DNA of 64,000 nt from Cristatella mucedo (taxonomy: Eukaryota > Bryozoa > Phylactolaemata > Cristatellidae): assembly GCA_009760855.2 (NCBI GenBank), contig WPIO01000172.1:317001-381000 (forward strand). The letters run 5' to 3'. This document shows positions 22,431 through 33,343 of this stretch, one piece after another (position 1 is the stretch's first letter; each line of letters starts with the position of its first letter). The position numbers and the translations under genes are program-made. Under the pieces are notes generated by a model, which was not told the DNA's origin, did not search any database, and saw only the letters and a program-made list of their open reading frames with translations.

Positions 22431-22632
22431 CCGGTGAGGTGATCGGTGAGCCGTGATGGCACACTAGGTAAGGCGGTTGCTTTCACGACCTTGATCCCGA
22501 GGTCGTGGGTTCGATTCCTGAGGTGGGCGATTCTTTATCGCCACTGCAAGCGGTGGTGATAGCCATAAAGGCTCTTCTGTCGCTATACAAAAAGAGGCTG
22601 TTTAATCAGCTAGGATATATTTATTTTTATTT
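22431..22632 (+). mobile_element. tRNA-derived SINE (type 1) nested in a family A LINE
   Basis: An A box (TGGCACACTAGG) at about 22,457 and a perfect B box (GGTTCGATTCC) at about 22,508 are followed by a unique body (CCACTGCAAGCGGTGGTGAT, a short hairpin; CGCTATACAAAAAGAGGCTG) and a T-rich tail. The flanks AAGGCTG and AAGGCTA look like a target-site duplication. Relatives lie at 39,752-39,917 and 63,698-63,852, both minus strand. It is non-coding and probably pol III transcribed when young. Confidence 0.8.
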
Positions 22633-23210
22633 AAGGCTAGTTTTCGAGTCCCAGAAGTTTAAGCACGTGTTTCCTTTGCTGAAAGAGCTAGGATGGCTGC
22701 CGGTTGATTAACGGATACAAAGAAAAGTTCTTAGGCTGATCCACAAGGCTCGCCACGGCTTGGCTACTTCGTACCTAGCTGAGCTGCTGCACCAGTTTCA
22801 GCCTCCTCATGCCCTCAGGTCCTGTGTTAACAATAAATTAGCTGTTCCATTCCTCCACTTAGAGACCGTTGGCGACAGAAGCTTTAGCTCCGCAGGTCCT
22901 AGACTGCCGAACTCGCATCCACAATTCTTAAACAATGACAGCTACTCTTCCACTGCTGACTATGGCTTTTCAGCGGTCCTAAGCTGCTACTTCCATGCTA
23001 CTCACTATCTCAACTGCTCTTCTGAATTTGCTATGCTACCCACTTTCTCTTTATTGCGTGAGACGTAGTCTGCTAGCTACCGATTGCGTACAGAAAGCCG
23101 CTTAGCCTGTGAGTTCGCTATAAAAAAAACTTCTGTGTAACACCCACTTAGTCTTTATGACTTTGCAGAGTTGCAGACGGAGATACATCAGATTACATTA
23201 CCTTACATAA
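22633..23210 (+). mobile_element. Family A LINE, right part with tail
   Basis: It resumes the host frame (LVFESQKFKHVFPLLKELGW) and runs through SYLAELLHQFQ, VGDRSFSSAGPRL and the 3' end CGGAGATACATCAGATTAC. It carries point changes and stops. Confidence 0.8.
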
Positions 23211-24545
23211 ACAAGCATTGTGACTGCCTTCCTTAAAATCTGGCTTGAGATTGGCCGTATTCAGAGTTAGCATTTTTAATGCATAATGAAACTAGACGAT
23301 CTGTAATATTTTCAACACCAACAGCAAGTTATAATATGCGTTCCTTTTTTGCATAATATTTATCGATTTGGAATTCAGTCAGCTTGTTGAGTCCGTTACA
23401 GTATATATAAAAAACTTATTATTATAGTTGGCTGCTTGTGCGGAGCAGACATTTTTTGGTGTCGCTAGCACTTTTGTCGCCCACTTTTGTCTTTGCCCTT
23501 TGGTGCCGTGCATTTTGTGGTGGTCCGACAGGCAGTTTCTTCTTGCTGCTCGGCTAGCGTCTCTAAAATCGGTCACCTCGACGTCTGTGGCTGACCACCA
23601 ACCACCCTGTCTACCGACGCGACTTCCAATTCAATGCTGCAGCAGACGGCAGTGACTGCAGCAGCAGCAGCAGCAGCTTCACAGCGAGCCACACTGAATA
23701 GGCCGTACTCGTATCTGCTGCGACAGCTGCAGCTACTCTGCTACAGCAGTTGGAGCTCTACACATGGCAACGGGCCGTCGCCCTCAGTCATAGCGAGCGG
23801 ATCGCCATGCACAGACAAGCAGGAGGAGAGGAGAGCCACTTGTCTGCTTCGACTGTACGTTCGCGCTCTAAAGCCCAGATTACTGCCGATCTCCCCCAAA
23901 GCAGGTAGCCCGAATCTGGCAGGGCTTTACTAATCGGCGCTGAAAGGTGGCGCTGCCCCCATGCATTTGCCGACGCTGCAGTTTCTTGCGGATGCTCGCG
24001 AGTGTGCTGACATGCACCTGCGACTTGTCATAACAAAGCGGTGCTTCCGCTCGTGACGAGTTTTGTGGCAGCGTCCGAATGGTAACCGCAGATGTCGCAC
24101 GAGTTTTCGAGCAAAGGAGTCGATAGCTCAGCACATAGTGGAGGCAGAGCGACGGTGAGGCCGACAATATGAAGCCGAGCAAACTAATCGTGAGCGAAAT
24201 GGTGAAGAACATCTTTCTGCATTTGGTTTTGGACAGTGACGGCAGCATGCCGCAGTCATGTCGCCGCCGAAGGTAAGCTGCCCCGGGACGGCGGTAGCTG
24301 GGAAAGTTGCATGCTCGACTGCTACGTCTTCGGAAATGCTAGGCACGTGCTCTTATCAAGTGGCTCGACCATCCACCTCAGGAGCTCCGTCACGGCAGCT
24401 AGAGCTTGCACACCGGCCCGGCCCCCCTATTCCTTTGATCTGATAGATCTGATTGGTTACCTCCTTCCTTCGCATCCCTCTTGTTCACAAATGTGTGTCC
24501 GCTGCTATTTTCTCTTCCTCCTACGACTTCACACGTACCCATACC
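23211..24545. other. No gene confidently identified; possible TATA at 23,400
   Basis: A TATATATAAAA string lies at 23,401. On the minus strand a 122-codon ORF (23,880-24,248) has one hydrophobic stretch (MFFTISLTISLLGFIL) but no family match. I cannot say whether it is an exon. Confidence 0.25.
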
Positions 24546-24689
24546 TGTCCTCTCTCTCTCTCTCTCTCTCTCCTTTTTCTCTCTCTTTCTCTTTCTTTCT
24601 CGCCCTCACTTCCTATCTCTCCCTCTCTCCCTCTTTCCCTCTCAGCTCTCTGTCTCTCTCACAGCTCTCTCTCTCACCGTTCTCTCTCC

Positions 24690-24726
<37 letters not shown>

Positions 24727-25493
24727 TCCTTCTCTATCCCTCTCTCTCTCTCTCCCGGTCCACGTGTCCCACAGTTTCACATGGAAATGTCATGATAGGA
24801 CGCTTCGCAATTCTGGCCTTTGTGTAGAATTATCGCGATAGCTGCCGTAGCGGCCGTTTACTTGATGATACCAGATGTCTGCAGTATCTTAAAGATGCCT
24901 TGACAACTTCCGGCTGGCGGTGAAGTCTGTAAGATGATTAATTAGCCGGTTAACAGACTTAAGAGGGCTCGCTGCAGTAGCTCCAAACCTTCCAACGCCG
25001 CATCTTCACCATACTCTTTTTCGGTAGTGTCTCACCTCTTCTCTTTCGCTCTCTCACTCTCTCTCTCGCTCTCTCCACTACCATTCCTTTATGCCTCTCT
25101 TCCTTTTCTCCCTTTTCCTCTCACCTTTTCCCTCCATCGCAGTCTCTCTCACCCTCGTTTTCTCACCCTCTCGCAGACTCTATTGGTTCTCTGACCTCCG
25201 ACCCCTAACCTCTCCTTCGCGCTCTCTCTCCCTCTCCTTCTTCTCTACATCCTTCACTCCTTCCCTTTGTCTGCCCTTCTCTCATTATCTTGCACAATTA
25301 ATTTCTATTTATCCCCTCACTCTTTTGCAGTAGTCAATGTCTCTCAGTCTCCTTCTCTCGCAGGAAGTACTCTCTCCCTCTCTCTCTCTCTCTTTGTCTC
25401 TCTCTGCCTCTCTCTCTCTCTCTCTCTCTCTCCATGTAACCTGTATCTCTGTCTCTCCCTCTCACTGTCTCTCTCTCGCTCTTTATCTCTCTA

Positions 25494-25576
<83 letters not shown>

Positions 25577-25745
25577 ATCTCTCTCTCGCTCTCTATCTCC
25601 CTCTCTCTCGCTCTCTCTCTATTTCTCTATCTCTCTCTCCCTCTCTCTATCACTATCTCTATCACTATCTCTATCTCTCTCTCTATCTCTCTCTCTCCCC
25701 TCTCTCTCTTTCTCTCTCTCTCTTTCTCTCTCTATCTCTCTCTAG
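24545..25745. repeat. Long (CT)n / imperfect pyrimidine tracts
   Basis: CT-rich microsatellite at 24,549-24,760 and again at 25,370-25,745, with a nearly pure run at about 25,500-25,570. Interruptions are mostly CCCT, ATCT and TTCT. The Ser-Leu ORFs here are artefacts. Confidence 0.9.
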
Positions 25746-25802
25746 ACCTGTGATGTTATCATCGATCTTTTTCTTTCTCTACATTTTTTTGCTCTGGGGA
25801 AG

Positions 25803-26283
25803 GTAATGTAATGTAATGTATCTGCGTCAGTAACTCCACAAAGTCAAAAAGACCATGTGGGTGTTACGAAGGAGAGTTTTGTATAGCGCACTCACAGCCT
25901 AAGCGGCTTTCGGTACGCATTCGGTACCCAACAGACTTCGTCTCACGCAACAAAGAGAAAGTGGCAAGCATAGCAGAGTTAGGAGAGCAGTTGAGGTAGT
26001 GAGTAGCATAGAAGTAGCAGTTCAGGACCGCTGAAAAAGATGTGCCACAGTGGGCAGTTGGAGAGTAGATGTCGTTGCGTAAGAATTGTGGAAGCGAGTT
26101 CCACAGTCTAGGACCTGCAGAGCTAAAGCTTCTGTCGCCAACTGTCTTTAAGCGGAGGAATGGGACAGCTAATTTATTGTCCACACAGGACCTGAGGGCG
26201 CGAACAGCCTGAAACTGATGCAGCAGTTCAGCTAGGTACGAAGGAGCCAAGCCGTGGTGGGCCTTGTGGGTCAGCGTAAGGTA
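25803..26283 (-). mobile_element. Family A LINE, 5'-truncated
   Basis: The plus strand opens with GTAATGTAATGTAATGTATC, the complement of the family A tail. The minus strand reads LTLTHKAHHGLAPSYLAELL onward to SFSSAGPRLWNSLPQF and an intact end. The open frame extends 5' into non-LINE flank (26,284-26,556), which should not be read as part of the element. Confidence 0.85.
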
Positions 26284-27004
26284 CAATAGGATAATGCCAT
26301 AGCAATACAGAAACACCGGATGGGCGGCGATGTAAATTAGGAAAGTTAGTCCATACTTTGTGACATCGCACCGCCTGGACATAAAGAGCTCAATGCTCTT
26401 CGTGTGGCTCATCGAGACCAAAATTCCTCTTAGGCTTCTGGAGTTTAGGATTTCATACTTCCGGTCTGAAATACTCCTTCTTGAGGTTAGGCTCTTTACC
26501 ATCCGCTTTCTCTTACTCGTACCGTTCAGCTTCGGCTCTAGTGCACCACAAATCATCTGACTTCGACCTACCTGACCTTCACCTACCTATGCACGAAAGG
26601 CTCGCCATCTCTAGCGACCGATCTGAACGACATTCGATGACTTGGCGACATTTAAAGGAAATCTAGTGTCTTTCTTTCAGCATTTCGTGCTCCTGGTCCA
26701 TGTGAACCGAGTGGCATGCACTTTGTGCGTCCTGCGACTGGTTGTATTCTCTCTCATCAGTCGCACGTGCTTGCGTAGCAAACTATACAAAATGCCTACA
26801 CAGCTGACTTTCGTTCTCCAAGCGTGCGATAGAAATTTCTCTCCAGTATCTTTATAGCGTCTGCTATTTATCACGTGGCTATGCGGCGACGTCAGGCGGC
26901 AGCTTCAGCATTCAAGAACTGTCCATGACCGACCTTCTGAGCACCGCCGTCGTATCGCTCCGCTGCGCCGTCCTGCACGCTGCAGCGTCTGCTCCTCGCG
27001 GGGC

Positions 27005-27593
27005 GTGGCTACTGCTTACAGGTTAGGCGACCTGCACTGGCTACCAGTCAAGCAACGGATTGACTTCAAGGTTTTGTCGCTCACATTTAGGTCACTTCAT
27101 TCTTTGGCTACAGTCTATCTCTCAGATCTACTCCCCCACCAGGCCAAGCATCGTACCACCTGCTTTTCGGAATCCAACAGTCTACAAATACCTCGTACAA
27201 ACCTTAAATCCTTTGGAGACCGTGCATTTAGTTCGTATGCTCCCAAAGCCTGGAACTCCCTCCCGACCTGCGTCAGAACATCCCCTGATTTGACCACATT
27301 TAAAAAGAACTTAAAAACACACCTATTTAGGACAGCATTTAGTAGGTCCCTGTGATTCGTCCTTCACGTGCTTGTGCGTGCTGACACTGTGCATGCTGCC
27401 ACTAACCACATTTGCATGCTGACCCTGTGCATGTCACCCCTAATTAGGTTATTCATGTTGCTTGTTTATCAAGCATGATATTACTCACCATTCAATTGCA
27501 TGTCCCTTTGCAGCAAATGTAAAGCGCCTAGAAAGAGAATGAGTTCTCTGAGGGCGCTTTATCAAGTGCATTATTATTATTATCACTATTAGA
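27005..27593 (+). mobile_element. Family B LINE, C-terminal region and complete tail
   Basis: An uninterrupted frame at 27,005-27,355 encodes DLHWLPVKQRIDFKVLSLTF through NSLPTCVRTSPDLTTFKKNL and stops naturally. The 3' UTR, hairpin (AAGCGCCTAGAAAGAG, TGAGTTCTCTGAGGGCGC) and ATTATTATTAT follow. It is one of the better preserved 3' ends in the window. Confidence 0.85.
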
Positions 27594-27599
27594 GACGTA

Positions 27600-29090
27600 G
27601 AAGGTCAAGGCGGCTACCGCAACCCCCCCCCCCCGCCCCCAAGCGCCTGGCAAATGGAGCAAGCGGCTGATGCCTCGTTTTCTTCCGCAGCATTTTCTGA
27701 CGCGGCGGAGTTGGCGGAGCAGCAGTTGTCAACGCTAAGTCGCAGTCGTCCGAGCATGTCCCGTGCGGCACGGTGTGCGCTTGCGCCGCAAAGGCTCTGC
27801 GACGACCGCTGTAGCAGCATCGTAGCTTTGACGGCCGCAGAGTGGCAGTAATCGCTGCACCGCGGCGGCCTGCAGCAGTTCTGCAGTGAAACCGCTGGCG
27901 AGCACAGTTAGCCGTCAGGCGTCTCTCGCATTAGGCCGCGCATCGCCGAGATCGCCGGTGCTGACAGCCATGACTGCGGCATCTCAGCGCCCGCTGCGTC
28001 GTGCAGAATGGTATCATTGCCGCATCGCCGTCGGCGACGAATTCTGGAGACAGTCGGGCTAGCGGGGATTGGTCGGACGGACCGGCCGAAGGCGCAGAGC
28101 GTCCACCACAGCGAGTGCCGCAGCGGCCCTGCTGTGGTTCTATTGCGAAACAGCTGGCGACCGCTGTTGGCCGCTAGGTGTCCCACCCCCGTTGAGGCTG
28201 AAACGGCGGCGCCAGCTGAACCAGCCGGATTATGGCTGATCATAATTATTCGCAACTATGCGATCGTGTGGTGAGAATCTATGGCCTAGATAATATAAAA
28301 GTCGGCGCCATAAGAGAGGCTGGAGGGCGGCGTCCGCATCCGGACCGCTGCCGCAGGCCAACGCCTCCCCCCACCCCCGACAAACAGCGTTCGCTCACGT
28401 CCGCGAAGCGTTCAGCTTTCGAAGGCGAGGCTTGCGGAGAAGCGCGGCGGCGCTTCGAGCCGCCGCCGTCGCAGCGCCCTGTAGCCGCGCTTTATCTCGT
28501 ACCGGCGTCGGCGGACCGGTGGCCGCCATTACCGCGGGGCTACTATATAGTCCCGCTTGGGACGACTTGTGCACCGAGCGGCAGACTATTCAGGGAGCGC
28601 GCCCTGTCGGCGGTGTATTGCTACGCCACCATAGAACTGGCCGGCAGCCAGCGAACGCCGCCGCCGCCGCCACCCTGCAGCGCTTCTATTGCTAAGCTTC
28701 CGACGCGCCCCTCGCATTAGGCCGCGAGTCGCTTAGCCGCGGCGAGGTGCTGACAGCCATGACGGCGACATGTCCACGCACGCCGTTTCGTCCCTCATCA
28801 AATCATTACCGAAACGTCGTCGTCGGCGGCTTATACTGGATTCCACTCAGGCTAATGACGAGCGGGGGGGGGCCGGGGTGGCCGCATTCCGGCAAACAGC
28901 TGGTGACAGGACCCGTCGACCTTCCTCCGAGACACTCGGGCGGCTAGTGAACTACGAGGTGCCGATGCAATGCGTACCTTACTTACCCGGAGCAGTCCAC
29001 TCGGTGCCGCAGTCCTATCGCCCCTCAAGCCGCCGCCGTCCTTGTCCTTGGAAGCAAATGCGACGCGCGCACCGGAAGTAGAATGTCCAG
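27600..29090. repeat. GC-rich stretch with a diverged internal direct duplication
   Basis: CTCGCATTAGGCCGCG followed by GTGCTGACAGCCATGAC occurs at about 27,927-27,975 and again at about 28,707-28,763, an offset near 780-790 bp. Looser similarity lies on both sides (AAACAGCTGG at 28,148 and 28,896). Several overlapping ORFs exist on both strands, as expected from base composition, and none has a recognisable domain. Confidence 0.5.
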
Positions 29091-29174
29091 TTGGAGTTTT
29101 TAAAAGGAGATGTTTAGCTAATTAAGCAGCCTCGTTTGTAGAGATGGAGCCAGGTAGTGAGCAATGAGTTCCTT

Positions 29175-29215
29175 GCGGATCACGCGATCACGTGCTACGT
29201 GATCACGTGATGCGC
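29175..29215. promoter_or_regulatory. Palindromic cluster with two CACGTG E-boxes
   Basis: GATCACGT, then GCT, then ACGTGATC forms an 8-bp stem with a 3-base loop. ACGTGATCACGT at 29,197-29,208 is a perfect palindrome. CACGTG occurs at 29,189-29,194 and 29,204-29,209. The site lies about 0.7 kb upstream of the ORF at 29,887. Regulatory function is inferred from motif content only. Confidence 0.35.
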
Positions 29216-29886
29216 TACGCTGCGTTAACGTGTAGCACTCATGTCGGCTAGCTATCGCCTTCAGCAGCATCAAATGGAGTTAAATGGCCCGCGGAATCGG
29301 CTTTCTTGAGCTAAAAATGAAGTAGTTATTATAATCTATTATAAAAGATTGTCCACCTGGGGTAAGACCTGGTTAAGAGCCCCACAGAATCGGCCAGACC
29401 CGGATCTTAGCACGTTTCGCTTGGAACCGCGCTCGAAAGCTCGAGGCGGGCAGCAGGTGATCTCCCGTTATATCGCGAGAGCGGAGGAGGCGATAGTCGC
29501 TCAGGCTCATCTGCCTCTAAATAAATAAGGTCAAGCTTGTGTGAACCGAACTTTGTCTCACTTTTACTTTTGCTGGTCGTTCTATGGAGTTCGAGCAGGA
29601 TACAGTAATCGGTCGGTGTCGATCAAAGGCAGCCGATCGAGCCAGCAGAGCTAGGGAAGTGACATCTTTTAGTCATCTTTGCTGCATAACGAGGGTCAAG
29701 AAAGAGAGTTATTTACCTTGTGGTGCTATTTATACGCATTAATATTTAATGTTGATTTTTGACAGCCGTTATCACGCCTTTCGCCGGATCTCGGCGCGTT
29801 GCAGGGCCAACTTCTTTCGTCTGCTCACTTTTCTAACATTCCTGAACCCGGCATTTGGATTTATCTCCCTGTACACCATCGTGAGC

Positions 29887-30555
29887 ATGCCGAAGCACAG
29901 CGGGGTGCCGAGAAGAGGAAAGCGACTCTGGTGCCTCTTCTTTGCTTCAGTGATCACGTTCGTCTTGTTTGCGCCCTTCGCACTGAAGTGCAGACGCGCG
30001 TCTCAGTCAGCTACCGCCGAAGTGAATACCACTCTGTGGCTTCGAAAAAGAAACTGCACCGTCAATCAGACGCCAAAAGAGCAGACGTGCAGGAAGGCAA
30101 TAGCGGCCTATTGGACTCGTACGTACCTGCAGAGCAACATGACCGCTCAGAAGGCCGCCATCAGTAGCTCCGCAGATCGGCTCCTGAAGCTGAGCAAGGA
30201 GTGCACCGACGTGGAAGCCCGGCTGGCCCTGCACTCACTCGGCGCCATCTGCGCTTTCCTTCAATTTCCTTCGAACGACGGCTCAGTCACTAGCGACCGA
30301 CAGGTGGCACTCATGGAGGCCCTGTGGTCCGAATCGGGCCGGATGTGCCATTTATGGGACGGAGGCAGCTTTGGGCGGGCGGCCGAGTCGGTTCGGCTCG
30401 AGCTTCGGCTCTGGTTCGATGCAGCGGAGCTGCGCTGCGGAGGCTCCAGCGCTCTGCTCTCCGTCGCAGAGCAGCTCAGGAGCGTCGTCTGCCCGCGACT
30501 CAAGTACCAGGGCCATCCTGATTGTCTGTCGCTCCAGGGAGCCAAGGCAGCCTGA
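29887..30555 (+). CDS. Unassigned single-exon ORF: small membrane-anchored, Cys-rich secretory-type protein
   Basis: I do not recognise this protein. From Met at 29,887 (A at -3, good context) it has 222 residues; the same frame opens 46 codons earlier at 29,749 in a poorer context. After a basic N-terminus (PKHSGVPRRGKR) comes one hydrophobic segment (about residues 15-33, LWCLFFASVITFVLFAPF), which suggests a type II membrane anchor or uncleaved signal. Beyond it are four N-glycosylation sequons (VNTT, RNCT, VNQT, SNMT) and several cysteines. The string near the end (CPRLKYQGHPDC) and KECTD followed by AICAFLQFP loosely recall the spacing of Frizzled-type cysteine-rich domains, but this is weak. 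Base composition differs from the repeats around it. It could instead be one exon of a larger gene. Confidence 0.45.
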   Translation: MPKHSGVPRRGKRLWCLFFASVITFVLFAPFALKCRRASQSATAEVNTTLWLRKRNCTVNQTPKEQTCRKAIAAYWTRTYLQSNMTAQKAAISSSADRLLKLSKECTDVEARLALHSLGAICAFLQFPSNDGSVTSDRQVALMEALWSESGRMCHLWDGGSFGRAAESVRLELRLWFDAAELRCGGSSALLSVAEQLRSVVCPRLKYQGHPDCLSLQGAKAA

Positions 30556-30559
30556 GCTC

Positions 30560-31450
30560 GCAGTTTGCAGCAGCGCCACGGCCATCGATCGCCAAGGCCA
30601 AGGCCAAGGAAGCGCCGCCATCGCTGTGGCGCTGCCTGTGCTAGCCGCTAGCCGTCGCTCGCCCCGGCAGCACCTAGCCATCGCTAGTCGTGGCTTTGAT
30701 TGAGCAGACTTATCCTTATCTTGACGTTAACCTTGGCCTAGTGACCTTGGCCGGCTGCTGTCTCTCTGACATGCTCAGCTTGGAGGCTTCATTCGCTATC
30801 GCGTTTAATGCTGTAGTAATACTGGCTCGACTCGGATGACCTCTAAGCTACGAACCGTAACGATCGGCTACAGTTGCCAAGCATTACTGCAGCCACTTTT
30901 GAGCTTTGTGTCAATACAACCACGGAGACTACTTTACTAGCTGTCATTTGCAGCTACGACTGCAGGCTTGACTGACTGCGTACATGATAGGTAGGTGTTC
31001 GTATCGAGGTGTGAAGTGCTTGGATCCTGGCCCGTGCCCGTTCGCGTCGGTATAATTGGAATCTATATGCAGTGCCAACCAAAGCGTTCAGTTTCTTCAC
31101 TTGAGGCCTACAACTGATTAAACTTGACTTCAGATGCGAAGCTACTGCTTGCTAAACTAAAGAATCTGCTATATCCTGTTCCTTTTGGCTAATATTCAAA
31201 AAGCACAAGCAATCACTACGGCTGCGAAAATCTGGCTGATAATGTTTTACTCCGGGTGAACGATATAAATGGCTAAGCATCTGGTCACTTTTTTTAGTCG
31301 CAGGATGCGAGGTTTTAAGCTGTAGCAGGATGCTTCACTCGGGACCTTTTGTGCCCAATAAAAGTAGAAATAATATTGGTATTAGCAATTTCATTAATTT
31401 GTAGAGCACGTTTTACGGGGTTGGTCTCGGTGATCAGTCGTGACTTTTTT
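30560..31450. other. No gene seen
   Basis: Sequence downstream of the unassigned ORF. It has short GGCCAAGG-type repeats near 30,590-30,610 and nothing else I can assign. An AATAAA at about 31,358 could serve as a distant poly(A) signal. Confidence 0.35.
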
Positions 31451-31454
31451 TAAT

Positions 31455-33060
31455 AATGTATATATCTACGTCGGTAACTCCACAGAGTCAAAAAGACTAT
31501 GTGGGTGTTACGCAGGAGAGTTTTGTATAGCGCATTCACGGCCTTGGCGGCTTTCGATACGCATTCGGTAGCCAACGGACTTCGTCTCACGTAACAAAGA
31601 GAAAGTGGGAAGCATAGCAGAGTTAGGTACGAAAGAGCCAAGCCATGGCGGGCCTCGCGAGTCCGCGTAAGAACTTTGCTCTGTATCCGTTGCTCAACCG
31701 GCATCCATCCTAGCTCTTTTAGCAAAGGAGACACGTGGTCAAACCTCTGGGACTCGAAGACAAACCTTGCAGCCATATTCATTGTCTGCTGCAGTGGCCT
31801 AGTAGCTTTATTTGGTAGCCCTGCCAAAATGAATTTACAATAATCAAGCCGAGAGGGAACTAAGGAGCAAGTTAATTTTTTGCAAGCCACTGTGGAAGAC
31901 AGCTCCTAATCTTGGATAGGGATCGGACGCGATGGCTAGCTATAGAAGCAGTCTTCTGAATGAAGCTTTTAAAATTGAGGCAGTTTTCGAAAACGACACC
32001 TAAATTTTGAGCACGTATTGATGGTTGCACTACAGCATTCCCTATTAGAAGAGCGAAGCCTTATAATCCAGCCACACTCTACGGTGTCCTATAAGCAGCA
32101 GTTCGGTTTTATCGTCATTTAGTTTCAAGAAATTTTTCGACATCCAGGCTCAAATGTCTGCAAGGTAAGCATTCAGTTTCTCAGTTGCTGCAGCAGATTC
32201 CGATGGTTTGAATGACAAATACAGCTGAGTATCATCAGCATAAAATTGATATCCTATTCTATGGGCCTTAATCATTTTTCCCAGAAGCTCTGTATAAATG
32301 GAGTACAGCAAGGGACCGACGGTGTACCCTTGAGGGACTCCACAGGTGACCCGTCTCAAGTGTGAGACCTGGCCTCCACACGACACGGATTGAACACGAT
32401 TAGACAAGTACGATTTAAACCACGCCAGTGCTTCGTCTGCCAGATCGGTTGTTGTTTGCAATCACTCAAGTGAAATATCGTAATCAATGGTGTCGCAGGA
32501 AGCAGACTGGTCTAGCAGAGCTAGGGCAGTGACGTTCCCGTCATCGATGCCACGTAGAATGTCATTGTTAACACGGAGGAGAGGAGTTTTAGTGTAGTGC
32601 TGCCTCTTGAACCGTGATTGAAATGTTTTTGAAATTAAATTCTTTTCAGTACGTTCAACTAGCTGCTTAGCAACAATTTTTTCAAGAATTTTTGACAAGA
32701 AAGGAAGAAGGGAAACAGGGCAATAGTTTGCAAGGACCTCTGCATCTAATCCAGGCCTTTGATGTATGGGTCTAACGATTGCCGATTTGAAGGAATTGGG
32801 GACGACCCCTCTTCCCAAAGAAGCATTAAAAATCTTGGTTATGGCAGGGATAAGTTGGTCTGCCAGTGAAGACCACAGAGATGACGGTATAGGATCTTCA
32901 GGAGACGAGCTCTTTTTGCTAGACCTTATTAAGGTAGCCACATTGCATGCCAAAACCTCGGAAAACCTTTTAAGGAAGGTCACAGGTTTAGATACCGCAA
33001 TTTCTTTAGTCGGAGGGGGCTTCATGGAGGCACGAATGTGCACAATTTTTCAGTAAAGAA
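31455..33060 (-). mobile_element. Longest family A LINE copy, with reverse transcriptase (broken)
   Basis: Minus-strand order: RT fingers (33,043-32,462: SSPEDPIPSSLWSSL, VVPNSFKSAIVRPIHQRPGL, CPVSLLPFLSKILEKIV, a box-A relic with the catalytic Asp); palm (32,461-32,150: GVPQGYTVGPLLYSIY, YQFYADDTQLYL with the catalytic pair present); a degraded thumb; the C-terminal region (31,890-31,620); and the ATTAC-type tail at 31,455. One in-frame stop separates the first two segments and more follow, so it cannot encode an active enzyme. The endonuclease is missing. Confidence 0.85.
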
Positions 33061-33194
33061 AGCTGAAAACTTTTCCGCTGAGTCCTAAGTATCTGGAGAG
33101 TCCAAGCACTCAAATCTGCTAAAAGCAGCGACTAGCCGCTATGCTGCGACAAACTTGCTTTAGCAGCTCATAAACTCAAGCTCTCTTGTATCTC

Positions 33195-33343
33195 CGGCTG
33201 TAACTCCGAAAAGCCACAAAGACTACGTGCGTGCTACGTGCGAGAGTTTTGTATATCGTACTCACAGCCTCAGCGGCTTTCGGTATGCATTCGGTAGCCA
33301 TTAGACTTTATCTCACGCAATAAAGAGAAAGTGTCACACAGCG
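33195..33343 (-). mobile_element. Family A LINE 3' end, split by a family B insertion
   Basis: It carries the complement of the family A terminal segment (GTAACTCCGAAAAGCCACAA through CGCAATAAAGAGAAAGTG). The expected continuation (GTGGGAAGCATAGCAAAGTC) appears only at 34,174, after an intervening plus-strand family B element. Confidence 0.85.

Noticed and set aside
22431-22632. Candidate functional tRNA gene (good A and B boxes)
   Set aside because: No cloverleaf can be closed with an acceptor stem. The unit continues into a common non-tRNA body, recurs in three places and has an insertion signature, so it is a SINE.
24453-25806. Ser/Leu-rich ORFs
   Set aside because: Products of the (CT)n tracts; no start context or non-repeat domain.
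26284-26556. N-terminal part of the 230-codon minus-strand ORF with a hydrophobic stretch and HPVFLYCYG, reminiscent of a receptor helix
   Set aside because: It is the chance extension of a LINE frame into its 5' flank, with only one hydrophobic segment and no splice-supported neighbours.
28232-28720. 162-codon ORF in the GC-rich region
   Set aside because: Pro/Arg/Ala-rich in a CpG-dense stretch with several competing frames and no motif; composition alone explains it.
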